Source: Anisus vortex
Lineage: Eukaryota > Mollusca > Gastropoda > Planorbidae
Reading direction: 5' to 3'
Assembly (NCBI GenBank): GCA_949126835.1
Contig: OX421492.1
Location: forward strand, 43,798,998-43,862,997
Length of the DNA: 64,000 nt
Part shown: one piece after another, positions 50,661 to 63,251 of the stretch
Layout of the letters: each line of letters opens with the position of its first letter
How positions within the stretch are numbered: the stretch's first letter is position 1
Notes under the pieces: model-generated
What the model saw: the letters and a program-made list of their open reading frames with translations, nothing else
Database searches by the model: none
What the model was told of the DNA's origin: nothing
Made by a program: the position numbers and the translations under genes

Positions 50661-51969
50661 AAGTGAAAACAACGTATGTCAGCATAATTGGTTGGTGATG
50701 CATGGCGAACTACATGGGAATCACACTGGACGTCGATTGTTTTAGTTCAGGAATGTTTGTATGCAAAGCTCCCGTCATTGGTCTTGCAATCTGTGATTGA
50801 ATATATTGTTTAGATAGTCAATTTATAGTTTCTCAAGTCTCTTCCAGAAGAAAGTCATACGGAGTATAGGTAAAGTCTTGGATAGATTTTTTTCTTGTCT
50901 GGAAGCAATTAAGATGTATCTTAATGGAAAAAAAAATCTGTTATTGAATAATATAATAATATGTACTTTTTTTTCCCCGTGCGCAACCAATAAGGCTGTC
51001 TTAAATGAATTCTACGCTCCTCGTTGTTTCTTAAATGTTTCCGCTGTATAGAACTTTCGATTTTAATTTAAATTTTTCATTGAGAAAATCGAAGCGATTC
51101 AATAAAACGGAAGTGCGAAGGAAACAACGAATCGGAAATTCCGAAAAGCAGTCTTTCGAGTCATCATATATCAGAAATACTAAAGCAAGCGGTCCATGTT
51201 TAGGGCCTATTATAGTCTATGGTATAAACAACAGAGTGCGCAGCAATACAAAAAAAAAATGTCGGGAAAACCCAAACACTCTAAGTGAAAACAGAATGAA
51301 TGGGAAGCTACTTTTACGTCGGGAGCTATTTCTTTTTTTTTCAAATTACAGTTTTCATGTGTGTATAAATGGCCTACTTTTATTTATATAAAATCAACAA
51401 AGTCAGCAGCATACGTGATTAATTAATTTTTGTTTATTCCGGAAAGTTGCGAGTAAATGTCCATTAAAAATGTTTGGTTGTCCAGATCGATCAAAAAGGC
51501 ATAGGAGTCTATAGTCTATATATATATATATATATATTCATTTTCATGTGACGTCAGATATATTAGACCCCCCCCCCTCCCCCTCGTCACACATCATCAC
51601 AAATGCGTGACCCCCTTCCCCCCCCCCCTAATCGTGTGACGTAATTTATGGACGGCCCCTTCCCAAATTTATGTTGGGGCCCCTCTTGGCATCTCCTTCC
51701 ACATAGATAGTGCACACACCTCAGAAAAGGGCCGTTAATTCATGTTACATTCTGCAAAATCATTAATAAATTGTATGTTGTGCTTAGCTTGGTTGGACTG
51801 GAGCGCTTAAAATTGTAAGGGAGTAAATGCATTTTATTTTTTATTTTTTTACGATAGAATGGGAATGTCACTTAAATTATTTTTTTTATTTGTGGGGGCC
51901 CCTTTTCTGTGTGGGCTCCCGTTCCAATGAAACATGTGGAACATGCCTAAATACGCCACTGATTACAAC

Positions 51970-52035
51970 AAACCGGTTTTATAGAACCGAAAATCGGTTA
52001 TGGAAAAACAACCGGTAGGCCTATTAACATCCCTA
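51970..52035. mobile_element. Terminus of the 3631-type hAT MITE
   Basis: AACCGGTTTTATAGAACCG and AAATCGGTTATGG are followed by CTATTAACATCCCTA. This matches the right end of the element at 3631-4470. Confidence 0.6.
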
Positions 52036-52081
52036 TATCAACTATAATCATAGTCTTACTAGGCGACACTCGTGAAATAGT

Positions 52082-52127
52082 CATTCGAACCCTAAAGGGG
52101 TCGCGACCCATAGGCTGGAAACCGCTG
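52082..52127. mobile_element. Short hAT terminus
   Basis: CTAAAGGGGTCGCGACCCA, then GGCTGGAAACCGCTG, which reversed reads CAGCGGTTTCCAGCC, a hAT-type end. The rest of this element is missing. Confidence 0.45.
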
Positions 52128-52183
52128 ATTTAAGGCCTCCCATGGACGTCGCGGCGAACTCTTTGCAAACCATTGACATAGAA

Positions 52184-54418
52184 CAGTGGTTCTTAACCTT
52201 TTGAAGTCGGGGAGCACTTTTGATCATGACAAAAATTTGGGGAGCACCAAAATCAAGGAGTAAAAAAAAATAAAAAATACACATACGTACGACTTTTATT
52301 GAAAATAAAAGATTATAACATAAGAGTTTAAAATTATAACATGACAAACAAATTTTTAATAAACATAAATTTAATAAGTAAAAAAATAACATTGAGCAAA
52401 ATTTAATGCAGAAAAAAAAAAGATTTAATGTGAAACCTGAGCTTGACGTTTTTACAAATTTCAGTGATATTAGGCCTAATTTTAGAAATAGCTACCCTCA
52501 ATTCTTCATCCAAATTAGTAAGTGTTGCTCGTTTTTTAGTTTTTATGTTGGTGAGTATCGAGAAACCGAGTTCACACAAATATGATGTTGAAAATTGCAA
52601 CAAGATTTTAAGTGCTTTCATGGAGAGAGCTGAGTATTCTTCTTGCACAAAGATCCAAAATTCCTCCAGAACCATTTCGGAAAATTTTATTTTAAGTGTA
52701 CGATCCGATGATAGGTTGATTAATTCTTCTTCTTCTTGGTATGACAACTTACTATTTGATGTAACAACCGTGACAAAGGGATTACGTATCCAGTCATATG
52801 TTTCTACGTTTATTGATGGAAAATAAAATTCAATATTTTCTTCTAATAAAAGTTAAATGCTCTGTTACAGCTGAAATAATTTCGTCGGTAGTGTTATCAT
52901 TAAGAGAAGGAAAGATATCTACTTTTTTTTCTCCAACAAACGATTTTCCAAAAAATAACTTTTTTCCGAAAGGCTGTCAATTTGTCGGTCGATGTTAAAA
53001 ATTTTTCTTTTCTTCCTTGAAGGCTGGTATTAACACAATTTAAATAATAAAAAATATCAGCTAAATGCCATTTTGAAGATATTCCACAAAATCATCCATA
53101 TTTTCATTTTAGAAAAAAGTCATCAATTCATTCTTCAGGTCTAAGAAACGACGTAACACTTTTCCTCTGGATAACCATCTCACTTCAGAATGCAAAAGCA
53201 AAGATTCGTACTTGGTTTCCATAGAGATGCAAAGATTTTTAAAGACGCGTATTTTCAAAGGTCTCGATTTTATGAAGTTTACCATATTTACAACTTTGTC
53301 TAGCACAGGTTTTAATGCTACTGGTAATGTTTTGGACACCAGAGATTATCTGTGCAAAAAACAGTGAGTAGATATATTATTGGCGTTTCTTTTCTTTGCG
53401 AGAGTCACAAACCCTTTTAATGAGCCTACCATTGATGGAGCACCGTCCGTACAAATGCCCACACACAACTCCCATGATATTTTGAATTGTTCGAAATAGG
53501 AAGAAATAGAATCAAAGACATCTTGTCCTGTCGAACGTTCGGTAAGCTCAAGATATCATAGAAATTAATTCACTATTTCGTTTTCATGAATGACACGAAC
53601 GAACCCTAGTAGCCTATATGAGCTTTTCCACTTTTGTCAGTGGACTCGTCAATTAGCAGAGCAAAATGCCGTTTGGAAAGCTTATCGGCAACTGTTTTCT
53701 CGATATCATCCGACATATTTTTAATTCTAGTTTTTATTGTATCATTTGAACGAGGAATTTTCATTATTTCCTTTGTTGCTTCATCGCCAAACATAATTTT
53801 AACCATTTCACAACATGCAGGTATAATTTAAAAAAAAACTACAACATTTTAAATATTTTCTCTTTTTTTTCTTTGACTAAAGTTTTCAATCAATCATTTA
53901 AAAATGTTCAACATGAGATATATAAAAGCGCTATATATCAAATGAAAGTCCAGGATCCCTACTTTAAAATGGTGGTTAAATCATGCTTCTGAGTTGATTA
54001 CCGACCGAGCGGCGAACGATCGCGTAACACGAGGGAGAACGGAAATTTACTGACCCGTTTTGAAAGCCGCTGCCAAAACGACCCCCACTATTCAAACACA
54101 CAAAACACTTTTTTAAATACAATTAATGAGTTTAAAAGTTAAATATTTTGTTAGATAAAGGCTTTAACTTTAATCACATATAAATTTTATTTATGTAGCA
54201 TTAGTACAAGTGAGTCAAAACTTCGTTACAAAAACAGTAAAAATAGGCAAAAAGGCAGATTTTTCCCCGTTTTGGACTACCTAATATTATAAACATTTGT
54301 TCAGCTCAGTCAGATAGAGTGAGTGAACATTAAATTTTGAGTTTCATAATTTCGCGGAGCACTTGCAACTACCTCGCGGAGCACCAGTGCTCAGAGGAGC
54401 ACCGGTTAAGAACCACTG
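52184..54418 (-). mobile_element. Complete hAT transposon with 8-bp duplication
   Basis: Perfect 15-bp inverted ends CAGTGGTTCTTAACC / GGTTAAGAACCACTG. A perfect 8-bp direct repeat ACATAGAA flanks both ends (52176-52183 and 54419-54426). Subterminal GGAGCAC words occur at both ends. The interior carries a decayed hAT transposase on the minus strand. Confidence 0.92.
52403..53830 (-). pseudogene. hAT transposase (ZBED5/FAM200-like), decayed
   Basis: N to C on the minus strand: 53806-53606 with RSNDTIKTRIKNMSDDIEK and FALLIDESTDKS (first catalytic-Asp region, Asp present); about 53560-53350 with FKISWELCVGICTDGAPSMVGS (second Asp); 53339-53109 with LLHSEVRWLSRGKVLRRFLDL; a poorly preserved stretch at 53100-52750; and 52747-52403 with EFWIFVQEEYSALSMKAL, STSYLCELGFSILTNIKTK (dimerisation block). 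Frameshifts and stops divide it into at least four pieces, and the BED zinc finger is not recognisable. This lineage has been domesticated in vertebrates as ZBED5 and FAM200; nothing suggests that here. Confidence 0.85.
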
Positions 54419-54426
54419 ACATAGAA

Positions 54427-57400
54427 GGTTAAAATTTACCGGTAAGTAAGATCAGGCAGGATTTTGAAGGGGGGAAAGGGTGCTCGATAAGAAATATGGA
54501 AGGGGGAAGGAATTGGGGGCGAGACAAAATAACGGGGTCTACAAATAGTAAAGCACGGCTCAAACTTACCTATTTGCGCATGCTCACACTATTATAAATT
54601 TTAAATAGGTCGATCCAGGCGTCGGTGTTGTCCTAGAAATGATATTTTTGTAATTTCCCCCTATTACGGTGAGTAATTACATCTATTATTTTTTTTGTAA
54701 GTGGACATACAAACAAGAAACTACCGAATGCATAGAAATGTGTACTTTTCCCTTTAATTCCATTTTTACTTCAATTCTAAAATTATATAGTCTAGTCTAC
54801 GTTGAAGTGAACCATCTTTCATTCTAAATTATACCCAGGCCAATGACAATGGTACTCGTACACATACAAGATTCTAACGACTAGTCCAGACTATAAACTA
54901 TATAGATCTAATACGAAATGGAATACCAATGACAAATGCCAATATTGATATAACATATAGGCTACTGGCATATATAGTCATACTGTTGCTTTAATCCTTC
55001 CTACATCCAAAGGCCTTCAAATATACTAGAGAAGCAGTCCTTTTGTAGTTTTGTATGCATGCAAATGAAATATATTCTATATGCTTTAATATCAAGTTTA
55101 TTAAGGTAATCCTGGCAATTTAAACCGTCCAATGAATAGGGTTGCCATTTCTAGCCGGGACCTCGTCGGGACACTCTGAGATGGGGGTGTAAAAATGAAG
55201 TAAAAATGTGATTTAATATGATTACTTTTTATATAGATCTAGAACACAATGAGTGGATCTTGGGCTATACTTTGGTGTAACTTGTTCTATTTTTTTTTTA
55301 AGTTTCATATATCACTTTAAAGATCTTTTTGTCCTGAATACGAAAATAGAGGTTTCATTGAGCGGTTCCTTTTCTGTGATTTTTTATTTAATGTTGAATA
55401 TTTGTTAATTTTGTATGTTTTATAAAATAATTTTACTTCCCTTGAGCACTGTGTGTTTTATTGTGTTACGTCCCTTTGGTTTGTTTATTTTTTTCACACT
55501 ACATGTACTGCACGCTTCTCGGACCAGATTTTTTAGCCATTATCGCATCAAAGCATACGTGTCTCCCCTACGACCTACAATATTACGTAACTCTGACTAC
55601 CTGACCGCCACCCCTACATAGTATGATACTGGTTGTGTGAACAAGAGCAAACGTAGAATGTCCCCTCCCCTCCCGCCCGACCAGACTCTCCTTTCAGGAA
55701 CGACCATACTAAGTCCTTTACGTTGGGAAACATTGCAAACACATTAAAACCCTCCTACTTTATATATCTATCAAAAACGAACACAGTCCCTATTCCCTTC
55801 TCACCTTCTCCCAAGACATGCACATTTTCTTGACGGATTACGTCAGGGAGAGTGAAAGAATTACTTTGCTGACCTATAGGCCTATTCTCTCAACACGGGC
55901 TGTTGAGTGTGTGTGTGTGGGGGGGGGGGGCACATGGCCACCATAAAACATTTTATCCCATTCCATTTGCAGTCAATCAGTAGGCTACCTTTTGTCTTTG
56001 TAGTTTTAAACCTTGTACCAGTTTTAAACCTTGTACCTTCTATGTTATAACGATACAAGTATACATTACTTAGACATATAGGTAGGTATTTGCATTGGTC
56101 GGCGGCCATATTGGTTTTTGCTAAATGACATCTTTTGTACAAACTCGCCAGGTTTTTCGAGTTCTTTTGACTAACGCTATATATACATTTGAAAAAACTA
56201 AAAAACGTTATCGGAACTTTGTACTATCATACTTTACTATTCATTTTCATTGAAAGCGAAAGTAAGGCAACCCGTGGCTATAAATATTTTTTAAAGATCG
56301 CGACTTTTTTTAAGCTAAAAAAGCAGCATAAAGTAGCTAATTTTTACCAATATATTTAAGTATTCCAGTCTGAACGACGTTTAATGAAACCTATATGACG
56401 CAACAGAATATTTTTAGATCTTTAATTTCATATATAATGTTTGTTTGTAAAACATTGCAAAGTATTTTTATAATTTTGCGAACTTCGGCACTATGATATC
56501 ACTATGAAATGTCGGCAAAAAACCTATTTTCGATAGCGCCTATTTAACTTATAATTCGGTGCCGATTTTTATAGATTATGTAATGATCTCACTTGTATAT
56601 GAGTAAATTAACATGTTTATTGTATGAACTGTGATTTAAAATACCCTGATTATGAAATAATGGCCTTTTGCGATTCTAAAATATAGAAATATAAATATTA
56701 GAAGACTATTTATGACTTTTTTTTTTTTACTTAGGCCTATGGTCTATAGTCTTATAAAAAGTATTATTATACGGTAACTTATTATACTTATAGTAGCCTA
56801 CTTATAGAGTTATAGCTCAGTGCTATCTAAAACATAGATTGTGACTAGGCTTATCTAGGCCTATGGTCTTTGGTGGGCCCTATGGTTGCTATGGACACTG
56901 TGCAGTATGCTATGGTCATGGTCAAAGTCTCAAAGACAAAGAATAATTTCTGTATTATGTCACATTATGTGGCTAGGTTGAGGATTTAGAATCAATTTAG
57001 TCAATGGACAGTCAACTTCAGTCTAGGTCTAAGTCTTTATTTTATACTTCTCAAATTTAGTTTATATGCCTACTTTAACTACTTAAATATTTGAAACAAT
57101 TTAAGATCAATTAATAGTTTGAATGTCCTGATAACTTAAGAAAACTTAGAAAGTAGGCCAATCAAACATTTAAATGTCAAAAATGATGATACAAATCATA
57201 CTACATGAACATTATCATCAGTTTTATAAAATTCATGAAATAGGCCTAATATGAATAATATAAATGAATCTCAATTCATAGCCGCCTTAGGCTTAGGGAT
57301 TATAAGTTAAAGTCGTAGATGATGGTATTATTTTAATAGCCAAAGTGTTTCTGTTGTGCTTGTATTGTGTAAATAAAATTGAAACAACTAACAAACAGAT

Positions 57401-58434
57401 GAAAAATAAAATTCAAGTTTGAATAATTTTATTTATAGACACAAATACGCTGAACATACAAAAACATTTACCAGAAAAATTGTACCTACCTGGTGGCCAA
57501 GTGGCGAGTTTATTAATCGGTTATTGTTTTTTGAAATGATATAGTTGTGAAAAAGGAACAAAAGAGATGAATTAAACTCTTTATTCTGAGCATTTTGATA
57601 TATAACACAACATATATTTTTAAATTTTGAAAATTCCTCCCCCCCCCCCCGATCCTGCTCCGCCCCCACATTTAGAAAAAAATGCCAAATCAGCACTAAA
57701 TATGAATCCATATGTTGCTTTTAAGGTTATTTACATAGAGTGGGATGAGATGAACATTTTGTATTATATAATTGATGGTATATTTTGCATATTTTCTGAC
57801 TTATTGTGAAAAGCCCACTTTTTAAAATAAATTTCCTATATTTCTTTGTTAAGATGTCCGGTGAATTTTCTTCACCTTTAAAAATTCATATCTTCGCTTC
57901 TAATTGACCTAGATATATAAATTTGGTATCAAAATTCAGCATTTAATGTCCTCTATCTCATGAAATAGGTTTTATTCATCCTAAAAATTTTTTAAAAAAT
58001 TATGCAAGTAGCTACATATAGGCCTACAACAATACATATAGTTGGCTATATTTGACACAGAAACCTCGATAACTTACAAGATATTTGTAGCTACATGTGC
58101 CGTATAGCTAAGTAAACATTGAAAGTACTTTTATACAATTAAAATGTTTTATTTACAACTCTCGTTTGTAATATAATTTAAATATATAAGAAAAGTAAAT
58201 AACTAAATTATTTTTTCAAAATTGTAATAATAAAATGAAATCCAATATCATTATCAATGTTTTGATAGAAATACTGATTTGTTTAACTAATAACAACAAT
58301 GTTCTGGTAAGTGATTTTCAAATGTATAAAAAGAATCTGGAAATGGGTTCTGTGGATTATGTAACTTTCAAGTGTGTTCAAATTAATATAAACCACACAA
58401 TAACATAATTAAAACATACTGATGCAGCTGATAC
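54427..58434. other. AT-rich intergenic DNA, no gene recognised
   Basis: Includes a (TG)n-G12 tract at 55905-55931 and a C12 tract near 57638. Short open frames (e.g. 55415-55621, 55882-56142, 57433-57711) have low-complexity or tract-derived translations and no domain. Confidence 0.5.
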
Positions 58435-58440
58435 TTTATG

Positions 58441-59194
58441 CAGACCTGCCAACCATTCCGATTTTCTCGGAATTATACAGATTTTTCACCCCTCATTCCG
58501 AAATTCCGATAAAGCCCTTAAAATTCCGATTTTCTGCAATTTTTTATTTTTATTATTTTTTTGTCAGGTTTGTCAATCGTAAAAATCCGAAGCCAACAAA
58601 AAAAAGAGAGAAAGCCCGCAAGTGTTAAGTTTTGTTTATGCCATTTTCGTTATTTTTCATTATACCGTAGGCCTAGGCCCTAGGCTAATATTTTGATAGG
58701 CAAACCTGATTGTTACGAAACGTTTTCGTGTTACAGCATGGCCGCCAAAGTCCGATTACAACTTATGAATAAATGTAGCGATTCAAAAAATAACCTGATA
58801 TAAGTATAGGAGTATATGCCAAATACGGTATAAATATGTTTAGGCCTGCTACTAACATTTTTAGTAGGTCTACCAGTACTAGTTACTATTTAGGCCTTCT
58901 ACTAGGCCTAACTAGTCTATAGACTAACTATAGGCCTATAGCTTATATATAGGCCTAAAGCCTTTATTACTTTATTACAGTATTTAGCTTTATAACTGGG
59001 CCTTTTGATTTTCTTTAAAGTTAAATACATAGATATTAATTAAAACTTTTAACTAATTACATTAATAACAAACAATACTAGTTATATTCCGTCTAATTGA
59101 AAATACATAACTTCATAACTTGTGCGCGCGCGGTCCTTCCCCCCCCCCCCCCTTCCCGATACAGATGTTTTTTCTTGGGAGGTTGGCAGGTCTG
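58441..59194. mobile_element. 6-bp-duplication element, copy 1
   Basis: Inverted ends CAGACCTGCCAACC / GGTTGGCAGGTCTG with an exact 6-bp direct repeat TTTATG on each side (58435-58440 and 59195-59200). The left subterminal region repeats ATTCCGATTTT and ATTCCGAAATTCCGAT. A C14 tract lies near the right end. No transposase. Confidence 0.8.
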
Positions 59195-59200
59195 TTTATG

Positions 59201-60071
59201 GACATATTAACACATACAAGTAAAAAAAACAGCATTTTGTATCAACAATATCAATAAATCTCCATCATTTGGTGGCCATTTTGTGAAACCTGCCCTATAT
59301 AAAATACAAAATATGTCCAGTGACCAGACAGTTTGTAACTTTGTGGCACAGGCTCAAGGCTACAAAATACATTTGACTAAAGAGCGGCAAAATATATAGC
59401 CTAATCATACTATATGTCACACAATATTGATGAAGTTGATACCATACTTTTATTTTATGACAACGGAGGGTCTACGTCTACACGCCCAGCAACTGTTAGC
59501 AACTGTTAGTGCACGAGATATTCCTCCGGTGACCATGTCATATGACTGCCGTATAACAAAACCACTGGTTATTGATAGGAAAGATGGCATGGCGTTGAGA
59601 TACATGTGGGCAGTATATGATCAGATCATAAAAGATTGTCCAGAGACTACTCTAATATAGTAATATAATATAAATATAGGCATTCCAACATATTAAATTT
59701 TCTATTCCTTACAGCATCCCAAATAGAATATCACTGGAAAGAGCTGATTTTCTAATATACAAAACCATTTTATTTTTAACTTGAATATCAGAGTTATTTA
59801 TGCATTTTCTGTAGGCCTATTTGTTTTTTATGTCTTCTTTGTCTGTATTTTTTTCCATTTGCAATCAGGATGATGTTTTTTCAATAATTTTAATATTTAT
59901 AAACCTTTTTAAATACGGTTGTCAGGAAACATTTTCAAATTTTTTTTTTTTTAAGGATTGTAATATTTTAAAAAATAATTTGAAATTAGTTTTTGTTTTT
60001 TTTAATTTGGCGTTTGTTGTAGATAGTCGATACCGATAGATCTATTATTGATAAAACTCTTTAAGGGTTGG
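59201..60071. other. Intergenic, no gene recognised
   Basis: An open frame at 59427-59660 (77 codons) has ordinary amino-acid composition but no recognised domain or splice context. Confidence 0.4.
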
Positions 60072-60077
60072 GGAGCC

Positions 60078-60609
60078 CAGACATGCCTACCGTTCCGCTT
60101 TTGGCGTATTTGTTCCGCTTTTTGATTAAAAAACACACTTTGTTACGCCGTTACGCTTTTTACTAGTTTTGTTACGCCAAATTGGAAAGTTTGGGTTTTT
60201 CATGGGTTGAAATATAGTCCGTGTCTAGGTTGATAAAACAAAGGCACAAAAAAGTCGCAATGCTATAATTATCATTACTTGGGTTTTCTGGGTTTATTAA
60301 AAGAGATATTGTGGGCTTTTCTAACGTTTTTTGCGGTATTACTCGTGTTTGGCAATTAATATTCTTTTCCTTTACTGTATTGCTAAGATTGTGAAAATGT
60401 CTAAACGTCCTGGCTCAGAAAGTTTAAATAGGACTTGTACAAATTGTAAAAAAACTAATTCAGTGTTATTGGAAGGAATATTCAGAGGAGTTTATTCACC
60501 AAATGTGAATTTAATGTTCTTTGTAGGCCTACTAGATCTAGATCCATTGCGAATTGTCTGTGAAACGTAAGCCTACCTACATTTTAAATCTAATAATAGG
60601 CCTAGATAT

Positions 60610-60649
<40 letters not shown>

Positions 60650-60747
60650 AAGATTGTCAGATAAAGAGTGTTCCGCTTATTTGATGAAAAATCCTCTTTT
60701 TCATCAAGATTGTTCCTCTTTTTAGTCCTTAGGGGTAGGCATGTCTG
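60078..60747. mobile_element. 6-bp-duplication element, copy 2
   Basis: Inverted ends CAGACATGCCTACC / GGTAGGCATGTCTG with an exact 6-bp direct repeat GGAGCC on each side (60072-60077 and 60748-60753). Subterminal repeats TTCCGCTTTT on the left and TTCCGCTTAT and TTCCTCTTTTT on the right correspond to the TTCCGATTTT words of copy 1. Inside, a + frame (60331-60570) includes MSKRPGSESLNRTCTNCKK, possibly a relic of an encoded first exon. A T32 tract lies at 60614-60645. Confidence 0.8.
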
Positions 60748-60753
60748 GGAGCC

Positions 60754-61931
60754 AGTAGAAACCTATTTTTTTTATTTGTACACTCATCATGATCATTTTT
60801 GGTATATAGATAGTACAAACAAGCCCAAGTAGGTATACGCTAAAAAAAATATTTTCTGATGGTTGCGATGGAAATGGCGGCCATTTTTGATTTTTTAGTT
60901 AACGATTTTAAAAAATGTATCAGCTTGATTATTTATCAGGATAATGTATTGCAACTGGGTGGAAATATTTATAAGCTATATCTTCATAAAATTTGCTGAT
61001 GAATTTTGGTTAAATTGATAAATAAAAGTTATATGAATTTTTTAGTAGGACACAGGAAACAAAATTAATTTAATAGCTAAAAATGTTAATTAAATTTAAT
61101 TTAAGGAAAACTATCACTCGTATCAAAAATTCATCAGCTAAATTTGATTTTTTACATGTCATAAATGTATGTAAAAAATTTCATAAAGATTGGTTCATAA
61201 ATAAGGCAGTTAATACAAAAAGAAGCAGAAAAAGTAGTATTTTGAGAAAAAACGGAAAAACTGACAATTCTAGAAAAAAAATAATTTGGGGAGTTGAATT
61301 GAAAAAATTCAATTTTCTCATCTATTTCTTAATGGTTTGTTGCAAGATTCCCCCCCCCCCCCCCCCAAAGACAAGATGTTATCCTTTAATTTCATGCATA
61401 TTAATATATAATTTAACTCATTTTTTATATTACTGTAGTGTAAAAAAATAAAATAAAATTCTGATGCATACCCATATCAAAAGCAATTTTTACATTTAAA
61501 TAATGTTACTAAAATTTTCGAACTAAATCTTTTAGATCCAGGAATAGTTAAAGTATACAACTTAGGCAAAAGCTTAAAAATAGAATATTCTGACATTTAG
61601 ATGAATTTCACTGCCATCCCTACCCTTAAACCTCTGAGTTTCTAATATTTTGCTTGCTTAATTGAATTGCCCCCTTTTTATAAATATATGTGTATGTTTT
61701 AAAAAAACTTTTTGCTTTAAAAAGTTCCAATATAATATATAGGCTAAGGAAGCAACACACTTTAAAATCGGAGATTTTTGGTTTACAATATAAAAGATGA
61801 AAACATTTTTTTTATTAACAATGATTGCCATGAAACTGATTAATAAGACCTCTCATTTCCTATTACAAGTTTTGCTTTGTTTAATTTAGTTTTCAATTTC
61901 AATATTATGGTGTTTGTAAAAAATAAATAAA
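60754..61931. other. Intergenic, no gene recognised
   Basis: AT-rich, with a C17 tract at about 61351-61367 and a GAAATGGCGGCCATTTTTG word near 60871. The Lys-rich frame at 61083-61451 is low complexity and crosses the C tract. Confidence 0.45.
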
Positions 61932-63251
61932 ACCATTTCTATTGATGATTAAAATTGCATAATTAGAAATATTTTTAATTTTTCTTAATTCAGTTTCTTT
62001 TTGTCATGTATCTAGGCTCTACAAGTCTGTAAAAATGGATTACGATTCTTCTACTAAGTTTATTTCTTCATTAGCAAAGTTTCTACAGTCACTCTGTAAT
62101 GGATATGTAGAGTTTGATAATGGAGTTCAGGTTATAGGGCACTTATATTTAAGTGTAGACACTGGAAAAACAATAGACTATATCTTAAATGAAAAAGTTT
62201 GTAAAACTGATGAAAACAGCGTAACTTTTATAAGCAATAGTTTTCATGCTCAACCTGCAGAAAGACCAAAAGCCCCATCTAAAAAGCCTTTTGAAAAAGA
62301 TTCTAAAGTAGAAGATGCAAGTGAAAACCAGACTGTTACCCCAGAGCCAAGAAGTACAAATTTTGGTACATTACCATCTCGTGGTGCTCAGAATTCACCA
62401 CATTCTCAAAATTTTAAACGGGCTTTTTCTCCTTCCTCTAAACGTACAAAGGATGGCGCCTCGCCTTCAAAATCAGGAAGAATGTCTCCGAAGCATAAAA
62501 AGAATCGAACTGAGTCATCAGATCAAAATCTGTCTTTGCAAGCTTCGAATCCTGCTAGTGAAAACAGCACATCTTCACAGCCTAGTCCAACTGCTGATGG
62601 CATTACTGCCCCTGTCTCAGCTCTAGGCACAGAGGCACTGCATTCTTCTTCTCAGTACGCTGATTCATATCAGCAGAATTTTTTCCAGACTGGTGATGAT
62701 GAAAACTCTATGGCCGATGAATCTGAAGAAAGGGATATTAAACCATCTATAGACACAGATGTTACATTTATAAAAGAGGAGTTTGCTCCTTCTAGTTGTT
62801 CACAATCAAGCAATCAAAGTAAGTATTAGCATATTTGCTCATATTTTTTGATGTATTTATGTTGCTTTAATAACGCTGTAAAGTTTATATGCGAATTTGT
62901 AGTACAAAATTATTTTTCTGATACATTTCTTCTCTATTTTTCAGATCGTGATAGAAATCATGGTGAAGATTCATCTGCCTATTATTCAAATCAGTCATTT
63001 CCAACAACAAATTTTGCTAGCCCAACAGGCTTTGGGGGAACAGTTAGGTCTAATTTTAGTTCAGCTGCAGAAAGATCTTCATTATATACATCGGGTCCAG
63101 GTTCATCTCATCTAGAAGCAGACAATTCAGGAGATCCATCAGGTTGGTAAATTGTTTTAGTTTATTATCTTTCTGTTACATAAGAAGTTAGTTGAAAAGC
63201 TGCCCATACAAGTTACTTTTTTTCAAATTAAAATAGTTATCATACTTGAAC
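61932..63251 (+). repeat. Duplicated 1.32-kb block, copy 2
   Basis: Same orientation as 23011-24330 and of equal length, about 97% identical including introns. The flanks beyond both ends are unrelated, so the breakpoints can be read directly. Confidence 0.9.
62016..63142 (+). CDS. DUF4806-gene paralogue, copy 2 (first two coding exons)
   Basis: Exons 62016-62818 (ATG at 62035) and 62945-63142, with the same TATCTAG acceptor, GTAAGT and GTTGGT donors and phases as copy 1. Residues 1-74 are identical to copy 1. Seven of the 12 amino-acid differences lie in residues 75-96, the start of the Ser-rich linker. The DUF4806-encoding exons are not in the window; in copy 1 they begin 10.6 kb later. 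So either the gene continues beyond 64000 or only a partial copy exists. Open frames and splice sites are fully kept, which argues against an old pseudogene. The sequence 3' of the second exon diverges from copy 1 after 63251. Confidence 0.75.

Larger units (their letters stand above)
48715..51659. mobile_element. 2.9-kb element with CCATAAATTACGTCACACG ends
   Basis: Left end GGGGCGGTCCATAAATTACG and the reverse complement of the right end GGGGCCGTCCATAAATTACG are followed by ACGTCACACGAT on both sides. G/C tracts and further GTCACAC- and GTCACGC-type words come next on each side (to about 48835 and from about 51547). Inside is a decayed transposase-like gene on the minus strand (49190-50262). 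I do not assign a superfamily. Confidence 0.65.
48672..51961. mobile_element. GGCCGTATTTA MITE copy B, split by a nested element
   Basis: The left end CGGGGCCGTATTTAGGATTG (48672) and right end CCTAAATACGCCACTG (51946-51961) match the two ends of copy A at 40381-40611. The flanks share TACAAC. The internal MITE sequence GGGGCCCCTCTTGG to CGCCACTG lies at 51675-51961. The 2.9-kb element at 48715-51659 interrupts it close to the left end, so the order of insertion is readable: MITE first, larger element second. Confidence 0.6.

Noticed and set aside
51035..51391. 118-codon + strand frame rich in Lys/Arg
   Set aside because: Lies in the remnant interior of the 2.9-kb element, has no recognised domain and AT-rich codon use.
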